From: Maniola hyperantus
Lineage: Eukaryota > Arthropoda > Insecta > Lepidoptera > Nymphalidae
NCBI RefSeq assembly: GCF_902806685.2
Contig: NC_048563.1
Location: 620,001-684,000, forward strand
Direction: 5' to 3'
Length of the DNA: 64,000 nt
Shown: positions 37,200 through 50,169 of the stretch, one piece after another
Position numbering within the stretch: the stretch's first letter is position 1
How the letters are laid out: every line of letters begins with the position of its first letter
Notes under the pieces: generated by a model
The model's input: the letters and a program-made list of their open reading frames with translations, nothing else
Databases searched by the model: none
Told to the model about the DNA's origin: nothing
Made by a program: the position numbers and the translations under genes

Positions 37200-37620
37200 A
37201 GGTTCTGAGGACCAGGATTCGATCCCGGGCACGCACCTCTAACTTTTCGGAGTTAGTCAAACCGATTCCGTTGTCTTTCTCTAAACTAAATTTAGAGTAG
37301 AGTAGAGTATCTGCATCCTTTTCTTTTTAACAATGCTAAAAAGGGACAGAACACAAATTTTACATTTAAAGACTCTAAATTTTAGTGCACGCTACAAAAA
37401 ACAGTAGGCTAGCGACTGTGCGCTAAAATCACGGGTCTTACCATCTAAAAATAAAATTTAAAACTGTCAAACTGCGTCTGTCCTTTTCATATTACACTAG
37501 TAAGAAGAGGACGCGAATACTCTAAAATTAGGTTGTGCTCAGAATCAGTACCAATGTGCGTTTTCACCAATATCACTTGCTCAAACAGTGAAAGAAAACA
37601 TCGCGAGGAAACCTATATGC
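37200..37620 (+). mobile_element. SINE S2 copy interrupted by MITE-A copy 3
   Basis: GATTCGATCCCGGGCACGCA and CTCTAACTTTTCGGAGTTA are the S2 head end. MITE-A occupies 37259-37554 (ACCGATTCCGTTGTC to CAGAATCAGTACCAA), and the S2 body resumes at AATATCACTTGCTCAAACAG. The MITE therefore inserted after the SINE. Confidence 0.8.
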
Positions 37621-37621
37621 C

Positions 37622-37927
37622 TGACTACCTCCCTGGCGCAGTGGTAATTGCGCTGTTGTCTTATTAGTGGGAGGTCCCGGGTTCGATTCCTGGCAGGGGT
37701 TTGGAATTTTATAATTTCTAAATTTCTGGTCTGGTGGGAGGCTTCAGCCGTGGCTAGTTACCACCCTACTGGTAAAGCCGTGCCGCCAAGCGATTTGGCG
37801 TTCCGGTACGATGCCGTTTGATAAAAACTGCCATACTCCTCTCAGGTTAGCCCACTTCCATCTTAGATTGCATCATCACTTACCACCAGGCGAGATTGCA
37901 GTCAAGGGCTAGCTTGTATCTGAATAA
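37622..37927 (+). mobile_element. tRNA-derived SINE S3, copy 2
   Basis: CTACCTCCCTGGCGCAGTGG, GAGGTCCCGGGTTCGATTCC and the full body. It is the most complete S3 copy in the window, placed directly after the S2 body and before a repeat G copy. Confidence 0.82.
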
Positions 37928-38400
37928 AAAAACCGGCCAAGTGCGAGTCAGGCTCGCGCAAGGATGGCTCCGTACTACAGTCGTATTTTTTCGACATTTT
38001 GCACGATAGTTCAAAAACTATGATGCATAAAAAGAAATAAAAATCTGTTTTAGAATGTACAGGTGAAGACCTTTCATATGATACCCCACTTGATATAGTA
38101 AACTTCCTTTGAAAGTTGAAAATAGCAATATTAGTTCATGACCACAATTTAATTTTTTTGTGTGATGGAACCACAAATTCACGGTTTTCAGATTTTTCCC
38201 CGAATGTCTACTATAAGACCTACCTACCTGCCAAATTTCATGATTCTAGGTCAACGGGAAGTACCCTGTAGGTTTCTTGACAGACAGACAGACAACAAAG
38301 TGAAAGTCCGTTTTTCCTTTTGAGGTACGGAACCCTAAAAAACCGGCCAAGTGCGAGTCAGGCTCGCACCGAAGGTTCCGTACTACAGTCATTGACATTT
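37927..38400 (-). repeat. Repeat G full copy followed by a second partial copy
   Basis: AACCGGCCAAGTGCGAGTCA to TGAGGTACGGAACCCTAAAA (37927-38340), then AAAACCGGCCAAGTGCGAGT begins again and stops near 38400. The head-to-tail arrangement suggests one insertion into the end of another. Confidence 0.75.
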
Positions 38401-38879
38401 TGCACGATAAATACGAATTCCCTTTGCACCCACTGCGCACTGGTGGGACAAGCTGGTGGGTGCACGGTTCGTCCACAGCTCAGACTAAGAATAAGGAGAC
38501 ATGTCAAACGCGTATACCCGAAAGGGACAAAACAACAAAAGAAATAATACTTACGTATTCGCGTTCGCTACAACTTTTACACAGAATACACCATAAATGG
38601 CTTCTACACACCTTCAATACTAAATTTAAAACAGTAAACTGAATAAAAACTCGTAATATTCGCAATAAATTACTATCACAGAGGTTTGTTGGGCACAAAC
38701 TACAACGTGCCCAACAAAAAAAGCTAAACTATGACAAAGACAAAAAACTGTGTTTACGTCTCTATCTCACTCTTCAGAACTTTTCTATACGCCTAGCTTG
38801 CTCTAACAAGGTATTATTATTTGAATGCCAAATCTACCTTGATTCTTAATCTGAGGTCCACAGTAGACGTGTATTCAGG

Positions 38880-40400
38880 GTTGAGGCGTAAAATGAAACA
38901 CTGTATTTCTCGTTTATTTGAGTTTGTTATCGCATCTTATAATTCTTACACTATGTATATTATCACCTAATTTTAATCTATAGGTAGGTACGGAGTATCA
39001 TATTGTTATGTACTAAGTATATTCTCGTTTCGATAACTTTTTAAATTAAGAACAGTCAAAATCAACAAATGGCGGCGGGCGGGAAAAATTGTTTTAATTT
39101 ATTTTTTAATGTTTTTATTCCACTTTGGTAGGTACAGCAATAATCGAAGGCTTAATTCGCGATAGGTACAAAAAAATGTTGGTAGCAAATTAATTAAATA
39201 TTGTTAAAATGGATTCTGAACAAACGTAATTATTTTGGTAAATTTAGATTTATTAATTATTATATAATAGGTACCTACCTAATTGTTTTACAAATGGCTA
39301 ATGTATAATTTCTCATTCATTTAAATCATGAGTTCATTTGATTTTATGAACGTAGGTAAAACCTAGTTAGTTGATTATTGAAATAAATGTAATTCATTTT
39401 GTGTTTAAATGAATTCATATATTTTTTAATCAAGTAGGTGAATAATTTAAAGTTTTTATTTAAATCTTTTCAGATCGGAAATCTTTTTAAATGTTGTTTT
39501 TTGAAGTAAAACAAATATAAAACAATTTTTCCCGTACACCTAAATAACGGATCAACAGAATTGTTTTTACAAAACATAACTTAAAAAACAGTCAAATCAA
39601 TCAACAAGCGAATACTTATAATTACATTTTTAACTCACTATTTCATTTAACTCACTATAAGTATTTCTAATTAACCACTTAAATTAAATTCAAGAACGTA
39701 AGGGGGACGAAACTTAAAACATTTTTTGAAAAATTTATCCTATAACCGGTACGTCACGAAAAATTCGTACTTTTTACCTCCCTTTTAAACTGAGAAAAAC
39801 TCCATTCAAGTATGAACAAATGTAGTCTTCAAGATTTTTGTATCGCCATCAAATCAAATTCTACGCACAACAGACGGAAACGTTTAAGTGCGGAAACCAG
39901 CCCAGAGCGAAGAAGAAATCAAATTCTATCTGTTCAATGAAACCATCAGGATATTTTTAGAAAAAATTAACGAAAACGGTTTCCGCATTTCAGAAATATT
40001 AACCATAAGAAATGTCAATATTATATTATAGTTTAGGTTCAGCTAAATTAAAAAAAGGGTCTTTATAGGCTTAATAAAACATTCAGTTTCAGATTTTTTA
40101 ATCCTAAAATAAAATAATATTTATGAAACTTATTACGAAATTATGTTTTTAATTTAGCTTTTATAAATAAATAAATTAGTCTAAATAACCTCTAGCTTGT
40201 TCTTGAAAGAGTACTGTCCATGGGCATACTCCTTTGGAATTTTCTAGAAAATATCTAGAAATTTTCCTGGGTTTTCTTTTATTTTAACCTAATTTAAAAC
40301 GTACCTAGATTATCAGTTTCAAATTCAATTTTTTCTAACTAGGCATGCCGCGTGAAAAATTGATTTTCTAGTGGTGTAAATTGTCGATACAATATTGCTA
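38880..40400. other. AT-rich stretch, nothing recognised
   Basis: No exon, RNA gene or named repeat can be supported. Confidence 0.35.
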
Positions 40401-40440
40401 TTACAAGTATTGCTATTTGGTCGATATATAATAGTAATAC

Positions 40441-40624
40441 TCAGCTGCTCGATAGCGGGAAATCTGCATCAATCATTATTACAATCGCAATCGTTGCGAT
40501 TGGCTAAATTTATGATAATCTTGTTGCAACAATACCTTGTAGCCAATAGTGAGCTAGCATCAACCAATCAGAGGTGATTGCGATCGTGACATTGTAGCTG
40601 TCTCTAGCGCAATCGAGCAGCTGA
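40441..40624. mobile_element. Foldback MITE family F3, copy 1
   Basis: The ends TCAGCTGCTCGAT and ATCGAGCAGCTGA are perfect inverse copies. The interior (CAATCGTTGCGATTGGCTAA ... ACCAATCAGAGGTGATTGCG) also folds back. Diverged copies are at 41568-41722 and 48736-48892. Confidence 0.85.
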
Positions 40625-41567
40625 TCGGGCCCCGATATCCTTTAACTCAAGTGTAGGTGTAGGTAATAAGTAGTAGATTTTTCGTGACACTGCCCGGTCA
40701 AAACGTAGAAATTACCATCAAACACCTTAACATCACAATATTATGATATATCATATAAAGTCGCGTAAGGATAGATTTTTTTTTCACAATAATAAAAATA
40801 CAAAAACGGGGAAAAATATATGTTCATGTAAAATCACTAACATCATACGTGGTCGTTTTTTTCTCAGTAAGTAAGTTCACAAGATCACATAGATTTTTTT
40901 TTCGAAAAAAAAAAGCTTGAGTGAACTACGGAAAATATCATATCAACGTGTGCGTTGTTAAGTTGATAAAGATAATAAAAGATAGAAAAGAAAATGAAAA
41001 ATCTGAGCAAAATAAAGGTCAACACTAATCATCGCAAATCTGTTGGCGCACAGCACATACACTTACTATTCCAATGTGTGCTTAAGGTTTATTATACGAA
41101 TTACGCTGAATTATTCTATTTTTTATTGATGTAGATCTAAAATTCAACCCGATATCGATAGGATAGGAACCCTCATAGATTTAGTTTTAAGTTCGCATAA
41201 AAATTATCATCACTATAAGTAATATCATCATACAAATCCTACAACCGACCATCAAAAAGTGTAATTTCTTACCTATTTTGAATAAATTATTTGACTTTGA
41301 CGTAAAATTATATTTGTTTTAAAAGTTATGACCATTGCAATTTATTTGTGACTTTGTTCGTAAATAAACTGATATAGGAGATTACAACAAAACTACTTAG
41401 GTAATCACGTGGAGACATCATCGAGATCAACCCATCGCCAGCTCACTACTGAGTACGTGAGATATGTGCTCAGTAGTGAACTGACTTCTCAGAATGAAAA
41501 GGGTGAACCCAGAAGGAATACCTACTTAATGATAAATTCAACTTGAAAGTTCTTCAATGGACTGACT

Positions 41568-41722
41568 TGCATCAATCATTATTACAATCTCAATGGTTGT
41601 GATTGGCTCAATTTGTGCTATTCTTGTTGCAACAATGCATTATAGCCAATAGTGAGCGAGCCTCAACCAATCAGAGGTGATTGCGATCGTGACATTGTAG
41701 CTGTCATTCTACCGCAATCGCG
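41568..41722. mobile_element. Foldback MITE family F3, copy 2
   Basis: CATCAATCATTATTACAATC to GATCGTGACATTGTAGCTGT matches the F3 interior. The outer GAGCAGCTGA ends are lost or altered. Confidence 0.75.
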
Positions 41723-41984
41723 CACTATGTTCAACTTCATGCAAAATACAGGATCGCGTCACGCTTTTAGTGATTACCTTGTCATTGAGAAATGAATCTA
41801 CAGAATACAACTTAAAGCACACATTCGAATGACAATCTGTGAGCTGTGCGCCGTAGGCTGTGGTATCAGTGAGAGTCATTAGTCTATCTCTACTTGACAA
41901 CATCGATGGACGGTAGAATAGAAAATAGGAGGGGAAAGGGCAAAATAACGTATAATATGTATAGGAAAATATGTGCGATAGTTA

Positions 41985-42170
41985 CATATGGACACATTGC
42001 TCAAACAACCGATAGATGCTGGGGTCCCAAGGTGCTGGAAAAATTAACTCGCAGAGTTCGAAAATCACCCACTAGGTGAAAGATCTCAAGCAAATCACTG
42101 GGCGCCGCCGCGCTGGACAAGGAAATCCCTACAAGAAACATTGTCCAGCTGTGGACGTCTATCGGTTGAA
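41985..42170 (+). mobile_element. RTE-like LINE C-terminal fragment
   Basis: The plus strand reads YGHIAQTTDRCWGPKVLE and then, in a shifted frame, a GRPP-RW and QLWTSIG-like ending (CAGCTGTGGACGTCTATCGG). It is broken by frameshifts. Confidence 0.6.
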
Positions 42171-42199
42171 AAAGACAACGTGCGATAGTTTACTATATA

Positions 42200-43850
42200 A
42201 ATACATAGACTTAAACATCTGTTCAAATATAAATTTCTATTTTCAAATATAAAAATATGGCCATTCAAATAATTTGAGCGTTTTTCAATGAGTGTTACAG
42301 CTACTAGCTTCAAATAATAACTTACGACTACTGTGGTTTGTGTAAGCAATTTGTTTGCATAACTGGAAATTGCTATTTGAACAGATTCTCAATACATTTT
42401 TTTCCCGACAGTACACAAACAAAGAAAGAGATGAAAGACACTCTCTAAACATCAAACTAGCGGTACGAGAAATAAAAATCTCTACAACACCTATTGCATT
42501 ATTATTGCTGTGATTTTCTTGATATTCAAAATAAATATTGACATCAAAATATATTGCTGTGTTTTAACTCATTTCTGAAAAAAGTGCCACTTGCCTGTTG
42601 TTCCAAATATCAAATCACTTGCAATCGGCATATTTTCTGTGATATTTAAATCGTAACATGCTCGTAGCGTCAATAATTTTATATGAAGAGACGTCAGGGC
42701 ATAACCGTAACGTCAAACTAGAGAACTTTCATGTAAAGTGACGACAAAATTAATGTCACATAATGTATAAAACTTGTCGTGTTTTCAATGTCATAGTTAA
42801 ATTAGAGGTCAGTACATTATTCAAATAATAAATGTAAAACATTTATTTAAATAAAATATACCTAGGTAAATACCTACCTACTTATGTAATTATAATTTGT
42901 GCATAAAAAATCATTTGTTAATTATTGCAAAATGAGTGTGAATAAGAAATATTTTAATATTTCAATATTTATTTTGAGTACCCGTACAGTATATCATTAA
43001 GATACCGTTTATCATTAAGGTACAACAAAGAACCCATGGCATAATATACAAAACCCACTTTTATATTTTAAATTAATTGAATTAATTAAAAACGATGCAA
43101 TACCTGCTCATGCTGTGAGCTTTTCCGACTAGTCATACTGTAATTTTTTATTGTATTGAGCATTTAACTGCATTCATATTTTAAAATTATTATTTTGTGA
43201 TTTTCTTGAATGCACATTATTGCCATTCGTATAATTATGTTTTCAGTTGTAAAATCACAAATATTCTCTTCTTAGGTATTGAAAAAGTAGGTCTATGATT
43301 TTAATAAAAATAGTCTTCAAATAATTTTCATGCCACACATACATATTACCTAACCTAACCCGTAGGTGTAACTGGTGATGTGTGGCACAGCTTTCAAAAA
43401 TAAACGTTCGTCTTTCTTTCTTTTCTATATTCTTAAAAAGATTACTGTCGGATGTTTTTATTATTTTAACAATAATAATCTGTTTAAGGGCCAATTTTGC
43501 AATCACCAAATAAATCTTATGTTTCAACCACGTTTTCACAGCGTGCCTCAGGTTGAGCCAGCGTCTCTACTTGAGCTGCTTTGAAAAATCTTATATAAGA
43601 AATAACAATTTAGTTTGTATATTATGCCATTGCCAATCAACTTCGTTTCGAAGAGCCAACGCCTCAAAAACTCGTATCTACTACAATTGCCACAGAACCA
43701 AATAAAACATCACTACGTGACACCGAATGGATTTGGATCCATTATTACACATTTATCAAAAAATATTCATTTTTTGTGTTCCAAAACAAGGTTTCTTAAG
43801 CACGCGACCGTTTGGGTTTTATTTATTCCTCTATAACACATCAAAAGTCT
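42200..43850. other. AT-rich stretch, no supported gene
   Basis: No coding exon seen. A T/C-rich LINE-like piece (AAATAAACGTTCGTCTTTCT) occurs near 43400, with the same ending style as 8320. Confidence 0.35.
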
Positions 43851-46800
43851 AGCTTTTTCTAAAAACAAAAGGTAAAAACACTACTAGATTTTTTAAAGAA
43901 AAAAAAACATTGAGTAAACATTATTCACGAACACTAGTCTACTTTTTTTACAGCCTCGAATTCGTAAATTAATTATTCAAAACCAAAATGATTGCAATAT
44001 TAAATTTAAATAATGTATTTACTATTTTAATGAATTTTATTTCTTAGCAACACAATTCTATACAAATCTGGCAAAACTGGTGTTTAAAACTGTAGTGATA
44101 TTTAAAATAAACGAATTTACAAGTCGTTCATAGTTGAAAAAAGTTCAAGTAACTGTAAGAATGTTAAAAAATACAAATTTAAAAGGAATTATCTCCTAAT
44201 TGACGTCACTAATACGTACATATATTCTGTGAATATACGAATGTCTTTCGAAATATAAATGGGTAATTCAAGGCTGCAAAAAGTCAATTTAGAATCGCTC
44301 TTAGAGGATTATTCTCTTAAGTCTGATCATTGGTGTTATCTTTATATCTCGGAAAGACGGTACACTATAGAAGAATAAAAGAAATATATTCATAACAAAA
44401 TTGTTTGGCACTTTGCGTGCTTAAAATGGTATATTCAATTTACAGCAGTCTTTTACAATATTTATTTAAACCGATATAACTATTAAAATATCGTTATTGA
44501 TTATATTTTTTTATATTCCTACAGAAATATGAATTTCAAACAGAATTATAGAAAGAATATTATGATTTAAATAATCTCGGATGTAAGTGACAGGTATGTG
44601 AGGTGAAAACTACTTATAACTTTTTTGAAGATACCATTTCAAACACAATGCTACAAGTACAAAAATAATAAAAAATAATGATAGAGAATTTTTTTACATA
44701 AGGCATTTTAAGATTTTCATTTAATATGAAAATGGTTTTATACCATTGCCAAATTCTACGTTTTAAATTTACGTCGAGGATTATAAAATATTTGGTGTTA
44801 TTTTGGGACTTAAAATTATATATTATATCTTAACTTCAATGGAATGGACAAACACAAATCAAATCGGATGAAATCATAAGTCCAAAATGAAAAGTACGAA
44901 ACACTTAAAATTTTCATAGCCTATCTAAACGATATATGTAATTACTTTGCACAATAATTTTGTATATATAATATCCTTCAATAAATCTTGCAATTTTACC
45001 TAGCTAACGTATTAATATTCCATCTTATAATGGAGTAGATTCTTTCATCGTTTTTTTTCTTTATATGTTTAAATACCTTAGCCATTAAACCTATCGGAAA
45101 CGAAAAAGCCGTACCTATTATACTCTTAAATATAATGTAGCACATAACTATATTAGAAGGAAGTATATAGCAACAAGAAAAAGGCAACGACTCGTCGAAG
45201 TTGGATCCAAGGATGTAAACATCACCTCCAATAAAATGAGACAGTCGGCATGTCTTAAACTATGTCCCTATATTAGGCTTACAACTAACTGGATATATAT
45301 GTATCGCTTCTATGTACTACTCAAGCGATTATAGGCGTAAATGAATCTGTCTTCGTGTAACCATAGAAACCTAGCATCATTATACGTTGACTACGGCTAA
45401 ATTTGACTATCTAAACGCTTTGTCATACATTTTTTTTGTTTAATATAGTATATACTCGAAACTTCAAGAGGTCCCACCTCGTTTGACGATGTTTTAAATA
45501 TTACAATAATAATTTTACACGAATTCATTCATTACAATCGTTGTTTTTCCAACACGATTTTTTTATTTAAACGTACTATAACTACAAATTTACATTTGTA
45601 ATCAGAATTCTTAAGCTAAATGCGGTTCAGAATTCGATTAGACAGATGTCATTTTTAAATGAATTCGCAAATGAAATTCTGAAGTTAAATGTAATCCAAA
45701 ATTCCTTCATAAGGCTGATTATAACATTTAAAACACGTCAAAAATCCTTCTCGATTGACTGGTTGAAAAAAATTGACACATCAATTCGTCCCTTAGCAGA
45801 AATAATATATAATTTTAAATATAAATATCTTATTATAGTTTTTTCTAGCGATATGTCTCACAAGTTTTTTGACTACATGCTCAAACAATAATGCTAAATA
45901 GAAAAGAAACTACCACAGATTAAACAATAACCGTTAATATAATATATAAAATACATCTTTTACAAAATATCATATTGATTCGGCGACGTCTTAAGATAGT
46001 ACGCTCATTTTAAAAAGTTTCAAAAAAGACAAGTAGTGAATATGACTACTTCATTAATGTTGCCATTAAAAAACACTAGTACTCCTCTAACGAGGGACAT
46101 TCACAAGAACGAAATCAGTAAAAAGAAATAACAGCAAAAGTTTTTTTTTCAAAATAAATTCAGACGCACACACTTTTGTCCCATACATTCTATTACGATC
46201 TAGCTACAGTAAATGATTAAATGCCTCTTAAACTCTAAGCAATAAATATTTTTTCTTTTCACTTATCTGATAAATAATTCTAATATTTTTCGTCTACGTT
46301 TCGGTATTTTTATTTTTATTTAATTATTTCCTCAAAGTTCTTTTTTTAATATTGATCTTCAAGTCCATGTTTATATTTAGACACAACCTTTTTTTATAAC
46401 AGTAGTTATCATTATATGTCGTGGGTTTTAACTTACAGATCTGAATTTGGCATTGTCTGACGTCCAGTAAACTAAACAGGAAAAACGACTAGAAACTCTT
46501 TGTATAGCATTCGTATATACTTCTTTTTTAAATACTATTTGTCTTAAACACCCCTAGCATCCTCGGCTGATATAAAATTTTCTTAAAAAACGTCTCACTC
46601 GTGATCTGACCTTGCCTACATTTTCTAGGTTTCCTATTAAACATTTTTCCAAAAATCTACATTTTTTCCACTAATCTTAAACCTAGACTTGTGCTATCAA
46701 GGGACCTACCGTCAACTCTTATTGACATTCAATTTAACCTAATCGCCCACCTAGCACGAAAATTGTGATTTTCACTTTGCTATCATCGCATTAATAATGT

Positions 46801-47990
46801 TGTATCAATATTAATTGCGATAATTTCAATGTGAGTATCATAACTTTGTAAAAAAAACTCTTCCTTGGCGATAATCGGTCTATTTTTATGGAAGGTCATT
46901 ATTTTTCAAGTCTTTATTAAAAGTCCATTAAAAGTTGACAGCTGGCCTACAGATGTTTTTGGTACCATTTCGTATCGTCTGCACCGATTTAAGGTAAAAA
47001 ATAGACGGAGCATACGCAAACAAATATATCCATTCATTTATATGAAGCCAGCTGTATATATTCTGTAATATATTAAGCGTCACTGCCAAGCAATCGGCTT
47101 CTTTTACTATCGAAACTGTGTTCGTTGGACTGGCTTTATATTAGCAAAGCCCCGTTTGCCGTCTATCTTTTTGCTTTAATCTGAGATCGTCTGTTAACTC
47201 ACAAAAAAAAAAATGCACACTAATTTCGCAACCGTAATTGGCCCGCGTGTGTCTGATATTTCCTTAATAGCTAAATACTTACGGTTACATTATAATATAT
47301 TAAATAACTATTATAATATATATTTTCTAAAAATTACCTCATATAATATATAAATATACAGAATGATTCATTTGACTAGGACAACACAAATCATTTAAAC
47401 AAGAATTAAAGATGACCAAAGACGGTTTTCTTGAAACTTTTTCCGTTTAAAAGATATATTGAACTAGATAAAAACAAAACATCCTGTATATATAATTATA
47501 TGCATCTCCATGCATTCATAAGCAGCGGTAGAAATAAATATTTCAATAGAGTGACTCACATTTTTCGTCAAAATGCACTAAACTCCGTAATCTTACGGGA
47601 CTTTAGGACATCATTTTTCTATCAATAGAGGCTTTGAGCCCTTATACGACCGCCCAAAACCCTCAAATGCCGCTGTTCCCCAATTTTAAAACAAAAATCT
47701 CAAAAACAAACAAAAAAACATGTATTCAATAAAATACTTATACCTACACGGAAATAGTAATTATTATAGGTATAGGTACAGCCTGTATAATCAATTGCGA
47801 AGCTTTAGAATTTTTCAAACATAACACAAAAACTTTTTCTAGAATTCTATAATCATAAATTATTATAGAAGATAGATTGCATTCTAATTGATTATACAAC
47901 GCATTCATTTATTTTATATGAATTAATTTTGAATAATTCATACAAAATTACTAGAAAAACAAATTAAATGGCACAAATATTCATAGATAC
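43851..47990. other. Repeat-poor AT-rich block of about 4 kb
   Basis: None of the dispersed families listed here occurs in this block, unlike the rest of the window. It lies 2.7 kb downstream of the Rox8 stop codon and could hold a long 3' UTR, regulatory DNA or simply unoccupied intergenic DNA. Short open frames here lack any recognisable feature. Confidence 0.35.
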
Positions 47991-48214
47991 AATATTATGA
48001 CCGTTAAATAAATGCTAGGTTTAATATGAAATAAACATATAGGCAGTGGCGTGCACAGGGTTTGAAGCCAGGGTAGGCATTAGTTAGGTATGAACCTGTT
48101 TAATGGCAGGTCATAATAAAAAATATGCATTGAGCTATTACAACTGGGGTAAGCAGTGCATTTGCATGACGATGACAGATACAATGGTCTACAAATCCGC
48201 TATCTAAAGCCTTA

Positions 48215-48390
48215 GAGCCTCAATAGCTCAACTGGTAAAGGAGTGGACTGAAACCGAAAGGTCGACGGTTCAAACCCCGCCCGTTGCACTATTGTCGTAC
48301 CTACTCCTAGCACAAGCTTCACGCTTAGTTGGAGAGGAAAGGGGAATATTAGTCATTTAACGTGGCTAAAATTCTTTTAATAAAAAAAAA
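48215..48390 (+). mobile_element. tRNA-derived SINE S1, copy 6
   Basis: GAGCCTCAATAGCTCAACTG to GGCTAAAATTCTTTTAAT with an A-rich end; complete. The flanks repeat short words (CATTTGCATGACG, GCACGCCACTGCAT), indicating insertion in another repeat (GTGGCGTGCACAGGGTTTGA at 48047, also near 22470). Confidence 0.85.
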
Positions 48391-48735
48391 TATGCCTCTA
48401 TGACCTGCACGCCACTGCATGTAGGCAATGTAATAATTGTAGTACCTATATCAGTTAAGTCAAAATATTATTATAGATATTAATATAGTTGTTATAACTC
48501 ATAATAATAATTATTATAGACGTTGCTTAACAACAACGCCTAAAATAACAAAATATCTAATTAGATTTTAAAATAAAACAACGAAAAATAAATTATCCAA
48601 AAACAACAAAAAGGATTACCCAAAGAAAATGTTTTATTCATAATAGGTAGCGTACCACACGGCTGACTCCATGACTTGAACATTTAAATTCAAATGCCCA
48701 AAAAATAAAAGTAACCAGAGCGGGGCGATTGTCAA

Positions 48736-48892
48736 ACCTGCATCAATCAATATTACAATCTCAATTGTTCTGATTGGCTGAATATGTGCGATTCTTGTTG
48801 CAACAATGCATTGTGGCCAATAGTGAGCGAGCATTAACCAATCAGAGATGATTGCGATCGTGACATTGTAGCTGTCAAACAACCGCGGTAGG
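48736..48892. mobile_element. Foldback MITE family F3, copy 3
   Basis: CCTGCATCAATCAATATTAC to GACATTGTAGCTGTCAAACA. It has the same interior palindrome as 40441-40624. Confidence 0.75.
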
Positions 48893-49232
48893 GCCACTGG
48901 TTACGTGGCAAACGTTGTTCTATATAATATATGATACAACCTAAAAATAGCTTCAATAGCTCTCATTAAATCGACAATAATTAACACCAAAACAACAAGA
49001 ATATTAACTAAAATTAGACTCAGTAGGTAAGCCAAAATGTACTAAGCCACATTACATTGATTTTTCATGACAATTTCTCGCAATCAATAACAACGTGTTG
49101 AGTCAAGACTTGAAAGTCGTTTTCTCGAAATTTTAAAGTAAAGACTTTAAAAGTATTTTTTTAATCAATGCAATATAGCTTGGTACATTTTGGCATAACT
49201 GGGTTCAATTACAAGAATTCATTCCAAATTAA

Positions 49233-49470
49233 CAAGAATGTTCGACAAAATCAACAAGAATGCTCACAAGAACGACAGGAATTTTCAGAAAATCAACAAA
49301 ACAACAAGAATGTTTACAAAAACGACAAGAATGCTCACAAGAACGACAAGAATGTTCTGAAAATCAACAAGAATGTTTACAAAAACGACAAGAATGCTCA
49401 CAAGAACGACAAGAATGTTCAGAAAATCAACAAGACTGTTCACCAAAACGACAAGAATGCTATTGGAAAC
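49233..49470 (+). repeat. 21-bp minisatellite with 63-bp higher order
   Basis: Units GAATGTTTACAAAAACGACA(A), GAATGCTCACAAGAACGACA(A) and GAATGTTCTGAAAATCAACA(A) alternate. The period is a multiple of three, and all three plus frames stay open over the array, giving for example heptads QECSQER and QECSENQ. There is no splice or family evidence for coding. Confidence 0.85.
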
Positions 49471-49736
49471 GGCAAGAAGTGTGTTTTATCGAGGAGTTGG
49501 AGCAAAAGGGGGGTGTTCACATCCACTCCTTGTGCAGACAGCAGCAGGCGGGGTCTTGGGGCGCGGCGCGCTGGCCTCACACCAGCAAGCTGGGGGCCAG
49601 CCATTCGTCCTCACCGATCTGGAAGAACACGATACAAAGTTCAAAAACTAAAACCTGACTACTCTCTTCATCATAATCATCGTCATCAACCGATAGACGT
49701 CTATAAGTCCCGCAAATTGCTATTGCGCTCGAACCA

Positions 49737-49905
49737 TGTCTCATTAACATCGAAATGACGTCATTTTGACGTCATTTGACGTATATTTGAAAAAATATAC
49801 CTTCAGCTCGAAACTTCAGTCTAGTGTCTACTACTACTACTAGGTAGTCTAGTCGTCACGAAAATGGCGGCCACGCACATTAGCAATTTGCGGGACTTAT
49901 ACTGT
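49737..49905. repeat. Dispersed repeat with two TGACGTCA sites, copy 2
   Basis: Matches 21150-21290. Bases 49756-49784 contain two perfect TGACGTCA palindromes and a third half site, the consensus for CREB/ATF-type bZIP proteins. Any binding is inference. Confidence 0.6.
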
Positions 49906-49948
49906 TAGACAGTGGACATAGGAACACTTCTCGATAGTTAGAGAAATA

Positions 49949-50082
49949 AAAAACCCGGCCAAGTGCGAGTCAGGCTCGCGCAATGAGGGTTCCGTACTAC
50001 AGTCGTATTTTTTCGAGATTTTGCACGATAATTCAAAAACTATGATCCTTTTGAGGTACGGAACCCTAAAAAATAAAAAAAA
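49949..50082 (-). repeat. Dispersed repeat G, short form
   Basis: AACCCGGCCAAGTGCGAGTC to TTGAGGTACGGAACCCTAAA with most of the middle deleted. Confidence 0.72.
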
Positions 50083-50169
50083 CAAAACAAAACGTCAAGG
50101 CTTAGTTAGTACGTATTTTGTCGCTAGGGAGCCCTATTTTTCTTTGATTTTACGTCACCATACATGACA

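Noticed and set aside
49168..49758. 196-codon ORF over the 21-bp minisatellite
   Set aside because: All three plus frames are open over the array, so the long ORF is a by-product of the repeat. No splice or family evidence was found.
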